The position numbers were made by a program, and so were the translations under genes. A stretch of 64,000 nt of DNA from JANQEA01 sp964466035 (GTDB taxonomy: Bacteria > Bipolaricaulota > Bipolaricaulia > UBA7950 > UBA9294), in NCBI GenBank assembly GCA_964466035.1, contig CAYXLR010000003.1:67040-131039 (forward strand), read 5' to 3'. The notes under the pieces were generated by a model. The model was given only the letters and a program-made list of their open reading frames with translations. It was not told where the DNA came from and searched no databases. Numbering within the stretch: position 1 is the stretch's first letter; the number at the start of each line of letters is the position of its first letter. Below, in pieces: positions 1-6,805 of this stretch.

Positions 1-45
1 GTCCGGGGCACGGACGTCCAGCCAGGCGCGCAACTTCCCTGCTAG
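1..45. repeat. 45-bp direct repeat, copy of HEPN gene 3' end
   Basis: These 45 bases are identical to 150-194, which encode the last residues of the HEPN protein on the minus strand. The copies are 149 bp apart, so the 3' end of the gene has been duplicated downstream of its own stop codon. The stretch between them (46-149) has no gene and includes the GAGTTCC-type repeat at 48-64. It could be a real duplication or an assembly artefact near a contig edge. Confidence 0.85.
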
Positions 46-47
46 CC

Positions 48-64
48 GAGTTCCGGGGACACAG
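48..64. repeat. 17-bp direct repeat flanking toxin-antitoxin module (left)
   Basis: GAGTTCCGGGGACACAG here matches GAGTTCCAGGGACACAG at 1236-1252 in 16 of 17 positions and in the same orientation. The two copies bracket the HEPN/MNT gene pair. From memory, similar 'ttccggggacacagt' strings occur beside IS200/IS605-type Y1 transposase genes, but no transposase is present here. Confidence 0.6.
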
Positions 65-140
65 TACCTAACCCGCGTGAGGGCTCTCGCTCTTCCTTGA
101 ACTACGTGCCCTAACCCGACTGCATCGTCAGCGGCGATTC

Positions 141-578
141 TTACAGCTCGTCCGGGGCACGGACGTCCAGCCAGGCGCGCAACTTCCCTGCTAGGCTGGT
201 CGCTGCATCGATCGCATCGGCGACGTCCGAATCCGTCACGGGTGCGGCGTCGTAGATGTCGTTGTGTCTCTCTCCTGACAGACTGAGGAAGTAGTCGATG
301 TCTTCGGCTTCCGCACCCAGTGTGTCGGCCAAGGCTTCCAGCGCGACTTGGTGGTGCCTTCGCGAGCTGGTCACGCGATAGCCCTCAACCCGGAGGGCAA
401 TCCGGGCGCTACTGAGAATGGCGCAGTATGCCTGTTCGAGCCGGGTCCTGTTGGGATTGGCTTCGAGGTTGGCAGCTTGAAGCCTCTCCTCGATCGCCCC
501 CAGATGGCGGGCGACCTCGCCTGACGTGAGTGCCTCACGCGAGAGCTCACCGCTCAACTCCATGTCCTGCAGGCTCAT
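141..578 (-). CDS. HEPN domain protein (probable toxin of HEPN/MNT pair)
   Basis: A 145-residue, largely helical protein without signal peptide or membrane segment. Two basic/His stretches (SSRRHHQVAL near residue 75 and GERHNDIYD near 105) resemble the conserved Arg/His positions of HEPN proteins, many of which are RNases. It lies immediately downstream of a nucleotidyltransferase gene and overlaps it by 32 bp, the usual layout of HEPN/MNT toxin-antitoxin operons, in which the MNT partner modifies or restrains the HEPN toxin. The first ATG at 578 is used; a second ATG at 563 follows an AGGA and is equally possible. The 3' end is duplicated at 1-45. The HEPN assignment rests mainly on context and fold-like pattern. 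Confidence 0.7.
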   Translation of the reverse strand: MSLQDMELSGELSREALTSGEVARHLGAIEERLQAANLEANPNRTRLEQAYCAILSSARIALRVEGYRVTSSRRHHQVALEALADTLGAEAEDIDYFLSLSGERHNDIYDAAPVTDSDVADAIDAATSLAGKLRAWLDVRAPDEL

Positions 579-1152
579 GGCCCGAGTCTACGTACAGATC
601 GATCCGTTTGCCATGGTGTACCCTTGACACAAAGGAGTCGCTGTCTTGGAGCGCCTGGCCGTACTCGGCGGGCTGGTAGAACATCGCGTTGATGTCGCGC
701 TGTAGCACCCTCTCGGTCCTCCGTATCGCCGTACTGAGTTCCCTTCTCGTAGCTAGGCCGACGACCATCAGGTCTACATCGCTGTCAGCTCGCTGCTCTC
801 CACGCGCGTGACTACCGAAGACATAGGCGAGCTCAATCCCGCCGGCAAACGGCTTGAGCATGTCCTTCAGGACATCTGCAAGCCCCACGGTCTTTCTCAC
901 AATGCCTTGAAGGTCTTCGTAGATCGGGCATTCGGGATCGAACCTGTAGACCACTACGTTGCCAACCCGTGTTGGGGCGATGATTCCGGCATCGCGAAGG
1001 GCATGAAGCTCGCGAATGAGCTGCCGGCTGTTGATTCCGGTCGTTCTCTCGAGTTCTCGCAGGTATACGCCTTCTGGCTTCCTGAAAAGCTCGCCGAACA
1101 CGGTGCTGCGTGTTCTCGAGAAGAGGGTATCGGCAAGTGATTTTGTAGACAT
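547..1152 (-). CDS. MNT nucleotidyltransferase with N-terminal winged-helix domain (antitoxin)
   Basis: A 201-residue protein with two parts. Residues 1-75 form a winged helix-turn-helix of ArsR/MarR type (VYLRELERTTGINSRQLIRELH). The rest is a minimal nucleotidyltransferase with the motif GSHARGEQRADSDVDLMVVG, in which GS and the two Asp are the nucleotide and metal positions. Family members act as antitoxins to HEPN partners. The HTH suggests that this antitoxin also represses its own operon. The ATG at 1152 is preferred over the in-frame TTG at 1164, because the TTG overlaps the -10 hexamer of the promoter. It overlaps the HEPN gene by 32 bp. Confidence 0.85.
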   Translation of the reverse strand: MSTKSLADTLFSRTRSTVFGELFRKPEGVYLRELERTTGINSRQLIRELHALRDAGIIAPTRVGNVVVYRFDPECPIYEDLQGIVRKTVGLADVLKDMLKPFAGGIELAYVFGSHARGEQRADSDVDLMVVGLATRRELSTAIRRTERVLQRDINAMFYQPAEYGQALQDSDSFVSRVHHGKRIDLYVDSGHEPAGHGVER

Positions 1153-1192
1153 ATCTGTCTTCAATTGTAGACAGATATGTCTTCAATGTCAA
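1147..1192 (-). promoter_or_regulatory. Promoter and palindromic operator of the HEPN/MNT operon
   Basis: On the minus strand TTGACA (1187-1192) and TACAAT (1164-1169) are 17 bp apart, which gives a start of transcription about 5 nt before the ATG at 1152. The arms AGACATATCTGTCT (1147-1160) and AGACAGATATGTCT (1169-1182) are perfect inverted repeats. With the central CAATTG the whole 36-bp element is palindromic except for one T/T pair. It covers the spacer, the -10 box and the start codon, so a protein bound here would block transcription. Confidence 0.85.
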
Positions 1193-1521
1193 GCGGCCAG
1201 CACCCCGCCGAAGCCGAATGGCCGTGAGCCGGGCGGAGTTCCAGGGACACAGGCGGCTTGTGCCAAGTCGCTTGCTTCGTGGGTCAGATCTCTACTTCTG
1301 AATTCTGATCGAAGGCGCAACAACGATTCCAAGGTCCTCTCCGCCCGACCTGGACGAGGACCAGAAGATCGAGTGGGATAACAGGATCCTGGGACTCGGC
1401 CTCCGCCGGGCTGGCGGAATCGGCGGCCGGGATTCAAGATACGGCTCAGAGGAAACATGAAGCGTCAAGTGACGGCTGCGGCCGGTCCGGTGGAGGCAGC
1501 GAGATTCAAGAAGGGAGACGG
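1193..1521. other. Intergenic region, no gene seen
   Basis: No convincing coding region. It contains the right copy of the 17-bp direct repeat (1236-1252) and an 18-nt stretch (1345-1362) identical to part of the tyrS 3' end (3085-3102). AAGGGAG at about 1512 is the ribosome-binding site of the next gene. Confidence 0.6.
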
Positions 1522-2034
1522 ATGGACAACGAGAAGATTTCGTTTCGCGCGATCCGTTTCATGCACGAGACCCTGTACGGGCTGTTCCGAGACGCCGAGC
1601 GCCCGTTGCGCGATGCAGGCCTGAAACCGGGGATGCAGGTTCTCGAGGTCGGCTGCGGACCGGGCTTCTTCACCCTGCCGGCGGCGCGGATCGTGGGCGA
1701 AACCGGCTCGGTCTTCGCCATCGACCTGAACCGGCACGCGGTCGAACACGTGCGGCGGAAGATCGCGCAGGCTCGGGCGACGAACGTCCAGGTCGCGCGG
1801 GCCGACGCGTCGTCGACGGACTTCACCGATGGCTCCTTCGATCTCGCGTTTCTCTTCGGCTTGCGCAGAACTGTCGGCGGCATCGCCGCGGTTCTGGATG
1901 AGATGCACCGCGTCCTTCGCCCCGACGGTCTCCTGGCAACCGAGGGTCCGCTCGTCCCCTCGGAGGCCCCGTTCCTCTTGCACGCGAGCAAGGGGCGCAT
2001 CCGGCTGTACGAGAAGGCGTCCGTCGAGTTGTAG
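1522..2034 (+). CDS. Class I SAM-dependent methyltransferase
   Basis: A 170-residue Rossmann-fold methyltransferase. Motif I is VLEVGCGPGFFTLPAA near residue 40, the acidic residue after strand 2 is in FAIDLNRHAV, motif II is in DGSFDLAFLFG, and the post-strand-4 segment is VLDEMHRVLRPDGLLA, as in Methyltransf_11/25 proteins. The protein stops soon after strand 5, slightly short for the family. It has an AAGGGAG ribosome-binding site. The acceptor substrate cannot be inferred, and the neighbours give no functional link. Confidence 0.85.
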   Translation: MDNEKISFRAIRFMHETLYGLFRDAERPLRDAGLKPGMQVLEVGCGPGFFTLPAARIVGETGSVFAIDLNRHAVEHVRRKIAQARATNVQVARADASSTDFTDGSFDLAFLFGLRRTVGGIAAVLDEMHRVLRPDGLLATEGPLVPSEAPFLLHASKGRIRLYEKASVEL

Positions 2035-2091
2035 CGTCGTAGCGTCGTGGTCCTCTTCGAGGATCGGGGGACGCAAACTGCTGATCTGACG

Positions 2092-2181
2092 TTCTCCGCG
2101 CCCTCTGCGTTTGAGCTTGTGCGGTTCCTAGACGATCTCGACGAACGACCGCTTGCCGACCTGGACGAGAACCGGCGTCGA
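2092..2181. repeat. Remnant duplicate of the tyrS 3' end (left repeat flanking amidase gene)
   Basis: About 85 bp here align with about 3018-3107 in the same orientation, with few differences. The shared block runs from the CCGCGCCCTCTGCG repeat through the final codons of tyrS. Read on the minus strand it still encodes PVLVQVGKRSFVEIV and a stop, against PVLVQVGKRSFVELV in the real TyrS. The copies flank the amidase gene, like the attachment sites of a small inserted cassette. Otherwise 2035-2275 holds no gene. Confidence 0.8.
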
Positions 2182-2275
2182 CCAGGGAATCGGAGTCGTG
2201 TCGAGCGTCCAGGTGTCGTAGACATCGCGGTCATCCCACCTCGATGAAAGAACGGACATCGTCCATACTTGGTGC

Positions 2276-2944
2276 ATGCGCGCGCATCGTTTCCGGCTCA
2301 TCGGGCTCCTCCTGATCCTCGCCTTCGTCGGCATCGGGACCTGTCTCCTGTCCGGATGCGGCGACGCTGCATCCGGCCGCGTCCTCGTCGTGCTCGACGC
2401 CGGCCACGGCGGCCGGGATCCGGGCGCCGTCTGTGACGGCGTGAAAGAGGCCGACGTCAATCTCGCGATCACGGAACGCGTCGCGTCCCTGATCGAGGCC
2501 GACGACCGGCTCGACGTCGAGAGAACGCGAACGCTCGACATCTACCTAACGCTGGAGGATCGGATCGCCGTCGCCAACGACGCGAGCGCGACGCTCTATC
2601 TCTCGATCCAGAGCAACGCGTGCGAGTATCCCGACGCCGCGGGCGTCGTGACGCTGGTCTCCGACACGCTCGAGGCCGGGGCCCCGAGCTGGCAGTTCGC
2701 CGAGATCCTGCAGGACGCGGTGACCGACGCGACCGGCGCGCGCGACCGGGGCGTCCGCGCGCAGGACCTGTATCTCCATCGCGCCGAGATGCCGGCCGCC
2801 CTGATCGAGGTCGGCTTCCTGACCAACGACGGAGAGCGGACGCAGCTCGCCGATCCCGACTACCAGCAGACGATCGCGCAGGGGATCTACGAAGGGATCG
2901 TCGCCTACCTCGAGTACGCCGACCTGTCGTTCGCTGAGCCCTAG
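2276..2944 (+). CDS. N-acetylmuramoyl-L-alanine amidase-like lipoprotein, zinc ligand altered
   Basis: A 222-residue Amidase_3-family protein. Residues 1-28 are a lipoprotein signal ending in LSGC (lipobox, Cys28). The domain follows: DAGHGGRDPG (His44), KEADVNL (Glu58), and the catalytic Glu in ALIEVGFLTN. Family enzymes cleave the amide between MurNAc and L-Ala in peptidoglycan using a zinc held by His-Glu-His. Here the second His is replaced by Gln112 (LSIQSNA, codon CAG at 2609-2611), whereas the paralogue at 61495-62181 keeps it (VSVHVNS). Activity is therefore doubtful; it may bind peptidoglycan without cleaving it. No Shine-Dalgarno is seen, and CATACT lies 6 nt before the ATG, compatible with a leaderless mRNA. 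Confidence 0.88.
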   Translation: MRAHRFRLIGLLLILAFVGIGTCLLSGCGDAASGRVLVVLDAGHGGRDPGAVCDGVKEADVNLAITERVASLIEADDRLDVERTRTLDIYLTLEDRIAVANDASATLYLSIQSNACEYPDAAGVVTLVSDTLEAGAPSWQFAEILQDAVTDATGARDRGVRAQDLYLHRAEMPAALIEVGFLTNDGERTQLADPDYQQTIAQGIYEGIVAYLEYADLSFAEP

Positions 2945-3056
2945 CCGCCCGACTGCAAACCCTCCTCTACCGCGAGGAGTCGGGGGTGAAAGACTATACC
3001 TCCGCCGTTCTCTGCGCTCCTCCGCGCCCTCTGCGCTTGAGCTTGTGGTGTTTTTT
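2945..3056. repeat. Intergenic hairpin and right copy of dispersed repeat
   Basis: Immediately after the amidase stop, CCCGACT (about 2948) and AGTCGGG (about 2977) with inner CTCCTC/GAGGAG can form a bulged stem that may end amidase transcription. Further on, 3018-3050 (CCGCGCCCTCTGCGCTTGAG) is the same repeat as at 2095-2120 and belongs to the CTCTGCG family scattered through this window. Confidence 0.5.
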
Positions 3057-4265
3057 CTAGACCAGCTCGACGAACGACCGCTTGCCGACCTGGACGAGGA
3101 CCGGCGGGTCGAACGGCACGTCGAGGTCCTGGGAGTCGACCTTCTCTTCGTTGACCTGGACGCCGCCTTGCTGGATCAGCCGCTTCGCCTCGCCGCGGCT
3201 CGTCACCAGGCCGGACGCCTGGAGGAGATCGATGATCCAGACCGTCCCGTCGCCCTTGAGGAGCGAGCGGTCGAGCTCGACCTGCGGAACGTCCGTCGGC
3301 CGCTCGTGGTGAACGTGGATCCGATCGAACTCATTCTCTGCTAACCCCGCTGCATCGGGGCTGTGATACATCGCAACGATCTCCCGCGCGAGGCGCCGCT
3401 TCGCGTCCCGTGGTGCGTCCGCGATCGACCGCTCCAGATCCTCGTCGAACTCGGCGTCGGTCAGCCAGTCGAAGTACGGACGGATCAGAGCGTCCGGGAT
3501 CGAGAGAAGCTTTCCGTAGATTTCGTTCGGCTCCTCGCTGATCCCGACGTAGTTCCCGGTCGTCTGGCTCATCGCCCGTTCTCCGTCGAGGCCGATCAGC
3601 AGCGGAACGGTCATCACGACCTGCGGCTCTTGCCCGTACTCCCGCTGGATGTCGCGGCCGACGAGCAGGTTGAACAGCTGGTCGGAGCCTCCGAGCTCGA
3701 CGTCGGCCTCGATCGCCACCGAGTCGTACGCCTGCGCCAGCGGGTAGAGGAACTCGAGGACGGAGATCGGCTGCCCGTCCGCGTACCGAACGGAGAAGTC
3801 GTCGCGCTCGAGCATCCGAGCAACGGTGTACTTCGCCGTCAGGTGGACCACGTCGGCGAACGACAGCTTTCCCAGCCACTCGGAGTTGTAGCGGAACTCA
3901 GTCCGGTCCGGATCGAGGATCATGAACACCTGGTCCCGGTACGTCTCCATGTTCCGCTCGATCTCCTCGGCGGTCATCAGCGCCCGAGTCGACGACTGGC
4001 CGGACGGGTCTCCGATTCTCCTCGTGAAGTCGCCGACGACGAGGACGCCGACGTGGCCGAGGTCCTGGAACTGCCGCATCTTCCGCAGCGGGACGGAGTG
4101 GCCGAGGGTCAGGTGCGGGGCGGAGGGGTCGATCCCAAGCTTGATCCGAAGCGGCTTTCCGGTCTCCTCCGATCGGCGCAGCTTGCCGATCAGGCCCTCC
4201 CGCGGAATCAGATGTTCGGTCCCGTGCGCCAGATCGTCTGCCAGCGAGGCGAAGCGATCGCTCAT
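3057..4265 (-). CDS. tyrS: Tyrosyl-tRNA synthetase
   Basis: A 402-residue class I aminoacyl-tRNA synthetase that charges tRNA-Tyr. The HIGH-type motif is HLTLGH near residue 50. Tyr/tRNA-site segments such as YPLAQAYDSVAIEADVELGG follow, and a C-terminal S4 RNA-binding domain begins near residue 335 (VTSRGEAKRLIQQGGVQVN). The usual KMSKS loop reads AMSQT (codons at 3561-3575), losing both lysines, which is unusual. The ATG overlaps the gyrA stop as ATGA, so the two genes are translationally coupled. The last 17 codons are duplicated at 2121-2181. Confidence 0.95.
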   Translation of the reverse strand: MSDRFASLADDLAHGTEHLIPREGLIGKLRRSEETGKPLRIKLGIDPSAPHLTLGHSVPLRKMRQFQDLGHVGVLVVGDFTRRIGDPSGQSSTRALMTAEEIERNMETYRDQVFMILDPDRTEFRYNSEWLGKLSFADVVHLTAKYTVARMLERDDFSVRYADGQPISVLEFLYPLAQAYDSVAIEADVELGGSDQLFNLLVGRDIQREYGQEPQVVMTVPLLIGLDGERAMSQTTGNYVGISEEPNEIYGKLLSIPDALIRPYFDWLTDAEFDEDLERSIADAPRDAKRRLAREIVAMYHSPDAAGLAENEFDRIHVHHERPTDVPQVELDRSLLKGDGTVWIIDLLQASGLVTSRGEAKRLIQQGGVQVNEEKVDSQDLDVPFDPPVLVQVGKRSFVELV

Positions 4266-6667
4266 GTCGTCCTGACGACGGAGACGATCCGATCGTCCTC
4301 CTCCAGCTGAACCAGCCGGACGCCGCGCGCGTACCGCCGGTAGACGTTGATGTCGCCGGCGAGGATCCGGATGACGTGCTGCTCGGTCGTGATGATCAGC
4401 TCGTCCTGATCGGAGACGACGCCGACCGAAACAAGGTCGCCGGACTCGGCGTCGAGCTTGATTCCTTGCACGCCCTTCCCGCCGCGTCCTTGAAGCGGGA
4501 AGTCGTCGAGCGAGACGCGCTTTCCGTAGCCGCGCTCCGTGACCATCAGAATCTTTTTGTCCATCGTGATGTCGCGGCCGAGGCAGGCCATCCCGATGAC
4601 CGCGTCGCCCTCGTCGAGGCGGATTCCGATCACGCCGCGCGACGGCCGCTTCGTCAATCGGACGTCCGATTCGCGGAAGCGGATCGTCTGCCCGTTGAGC
4701 GTCGCGAGGACGATGTCGCCGCCGCCCTCGGTCACCGCCACCCAGACAAGCCGATCGTCCTCGTCGGCGTTGATCGCGTTGATCCCCGTGATGTGCACGT
4801 TCGAGTAGTTCGCCAGCCGGTTCTTGTTGACGATCCCGTTCGCCGTGGACATCACGATCAGCTCCTCCTCGACGTCGTCGAAGCTGCGCACCGGCACGAT
4901 CGCTCGAACGACCTCCTCCTGCTCGAGCGGGACGAAGCTTCGCAGGTTCTTGCCGGCCGCGTCGCGATTCATCGACGGGAGCTTGTACCCCTGGGTCCGG
5001 TAGACCTTCCGCTGGTCGGAGAAGAAGAGGAGCTGGTCGCGCGCGTTGACGAGGCTGCACAGGAGGACGTAATCGTCCTCCTTCGTCCGCTGGCCGATGA
5101 CCCCCTTCCCGCCGCGTCCCTGGCTCCGGAAGTCGATCGCCCGCGGCGCGTTGACGTAGCCGCGGTTCGTCACCGTCACCATCAGGTCGTAGTCGGGGAT
5201 CAGCTCGTTGAAATCGACGTCGCCGTTTTCGTCGGTGATCACCGTCCGACGGGCGTCGGTGTGCCGGTCGGCGATCTCCTGGAGTTCGCGCACGATCGTC
5301 CCGTCGAGCACGACGTCGCTGCCGAGGATCTCCTCGTAGCTGGCGATCGCCTTCAGCTTCTCGTCGTACTCGGCGTCGATCTTCTCCCCTTCGAGGGCGG
5401 TCAACTGCGACAGTCGCATCCGGAGGATCGCCTCGACCTGTTCGTCGGACAGGGCCAGTTCCCCCTGGAGCGTCCTCTGCGCCATCGCGGTGTCCTTCGA
5501 GCCGCGGATGATCTCGATGACCCGTTCGATGTTGTCGAGCGCGGTCCGATATCCCGCGAGGATGTGGGCCCGCTTGCGCGCGGCGTCGAGCCGATGCTCG
5601 GTCCGGCGGCGGACGACCTCGCGACGGAAGTCGATGAAGCAGTTGAGGATCTCCTTGAGCGAGAGCGTCCGCGGATTCCCGTCGATGATGACGAGAAAGA
5701 CCGCGGCGAACGTCCGCTCGAGCGGCGTGTACTTGTACAACTGGTTCAGGACCACGTTCGGGTTCGCCGAGCGCTTCATCTCGATGACGATCCGCAGTCC
5801 TTCGCGGTCCGACTCGTCGCGGAGATCGGAGATCCCGTCGATCTGACCCTCTCGAACCTTGTTGGCGATCGACTCGACGATCGTCGACTTGCGGACGAGA
5901 TACGGGATCTCGGTGATCACGATCCGGTCGTCGTCGATCGCCGCTCGGGCCCGAACGGTCATCTTTCCGTGGCCGGTCCGGTACATCTCCTCGATTCCGT
6001 CGCGCCCCATGACGAGTCCGCCGGTGGGGAAATCCGGCCCCGGGATGTGCCTCATCAACTCCTTGACCGTCATCATCGGGTTGTCCATCAGGGCGATCAC
6101 GCCGTCGATCAGCTCCCCGAGGTGGTGGGGCGGAATCTGCGTCGTCATCCCGACCGAGATCCCCCACGCGCCGTTCATCAGCAGGTTGGGCACCTTGGCC
6201 GGCAGGACGACCGGCTCTTCGAGCGAGTCGTCGAAGTTCGGGACCCAATCGACGGTCCCTTCTTCCAGCTCATCGAGGAACTCCATCGCGATCGGGGCGA
6301 GCCGCGCCTCGGTGTATCGCGTCGCCGCCGCCGGATCTCCGTCGATCGAGCCGAAGTTCCCCTGACCGTCGACGAGGGGATACCGGTAAGAGAACGGCTG
6401 CGCCATGTTAACCATGGTGTCGTAGATCGCGAGATCCCCGTGCGGATGGTACTTTCCCATCACCTCGCCGACGACGCGTGCCGATTTCCGATGCGGCTTT
6501 CCGGGGGTGACGCCGAGCTCGCGCATCCCGTACAGGATTCGCTTTTGAACCGGTTTCAGCCCGTCGCGGACGTCCGGGATGGCGCGACCGCGGATGACGC
6601 TCATCGCGTAGTTGATGTACGACTGCTCCATCTCGTCTTCGATGAACGTTCGCTCGATCCGTTCCAT
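4262..6667 (-). CDS. gyrA: DNA gyrase subunit A
   Basis: An 801-residue type IIA topoisomerase subunit that cuts and rejoins DNA in the gyrase A2B2 complex. The N-terminal breakage-reunion domain contains the catalytic Tyr118 (AAATRYTEARL). The C-terminal beta-pinwheel starts near residue 500 and carries QGRGGKG twice (near 5110 and 4480), one at the GyrA-box site (consensus QRRGGKG), which supports gyrase rather than topoisomerase IV. In the quinolone-binding region HPHGDLAIYD, Leu79 (codon 6431-6433) occupies the place of E. coli Ser83. The ATG at 6667 is chosen because GAGGGGGTG precedes it by about 5 nt. Confidence 0.95.
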   Translation of the reverse strand: MERIERTFIEDEMEQSYINYAMSVIRGRAIPDVRDGLKPVQKRILYGMRELGVTPGKPHRKSARVVGEVMGKYHPHGDLAIYDTMVNMAQPFSYRYPLVDGQGNFGSIDGDPAAATRYTEARLAPIAMEFLDELEEGTVDWVPNFDDSLEEPVVLPAKVPNLLMNGAWGISVGMTTQIPPHHLGELIDGVIALMDNPMMTVKELMRHIPGPDFPTGGLVMGRDGIEEMYRTGHGKMTVRARAAIDDDRIVITEIPYLVRKSTIVESIANKVREGQIDGISDLRDESDREGLRIVIEMKRSANPNVVLNQLYKYTPLERTFAAVFLVIIDGNPRTLSLKEILNCFIDFRREVVRRRTEHRLDAARKRAHILAGYRTALDNIERVIEIIRGSKDTAMAQRTLQGELALSDEQVEAILRMRLSQLTALEGEKIDAEYDEKLKAIASYEEILGSDVVLDGTIVRELQEIADRHTDARRTVITDENGDVDFNELIPDYDLMVTVTNRGYVNAPRAIDFRSQGRGGKGVIGQRTKEDDYVLLCSLVNARDQLLFFSDQRKVYRTQGYKLPSMNRDAAGKNLRSFVPLEQEEVVRAIVPVRSFDDVEEELIVMSTANGIVNKNRLANYSNVHITGINAINADEDDRLVWVAVTEGGGDIVLATLNGQTIRFRESDVRLTKRPSRGVIGIRLDEGDAVIGMACLGRDITMDKKILMVTERGYGKRVSLDDFPLQGRGGKGVQGIKLDAESGDLVSVGVVSDQDELIITTEQHVIRILAGDINVYRRYARGVRLVQLEEDDRIVSVVRTT

Positions 6668-6697
6668 GCCCCACCCCCTCACTCAGACGAACACCAT

Positions 6698-6726
6698 AGG
6701 ATACCGAAACTCCTGTCCCCAAGCAA
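6698..6726 (-). promoter_or_regulatory. Promoter of gyrA-tyrS
   Basis: On the minus strand TTGCTT (6721-6726) and TATCCT (6698-6703) are separated by 17 bp. This places the transcription start about 25 nt before the gyrA ATG, leaving room for its GAGGGGGTG ribosome-binding site. Confidence 0.65.
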
Positions 6727-6750
6727 GTTTAGCGGCGTTCCGCCGACCCC

Positions 6751-6783
6751 AAAGAAGAACCCTCGCTCTCGACGAGCGAGGGT
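6751..6783 (-). terminator. Rho-independent terminator of the ABC transporter operon
   Basis: Read on the minus strand, ACCCTCGCTC and GAGCGAGGGT (10-bp arms, 5-nt loop) are followed by TTCTTCTTT. It lies 22 bp after the stop of the permease gene at 6806 and just upstream of the gyrA promoter, so it should insulate the two units. Confidence 0.85.
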
Positions 6784-6805
6784 CGATGTGTGCGCGTGCC
6801 TCGGG

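Noticed and set aside
1345..1362. Third tyrS-derived fragment
   Set aside because: Only 18 identical bases; it may be chance or codon bias, so it is not listed as a repeat feature.
6431..6433. Acquired quinolone resistance
   Set aside because: The Leu is in a native gyrA with no sign of transfer; a lineage trait is more likely.
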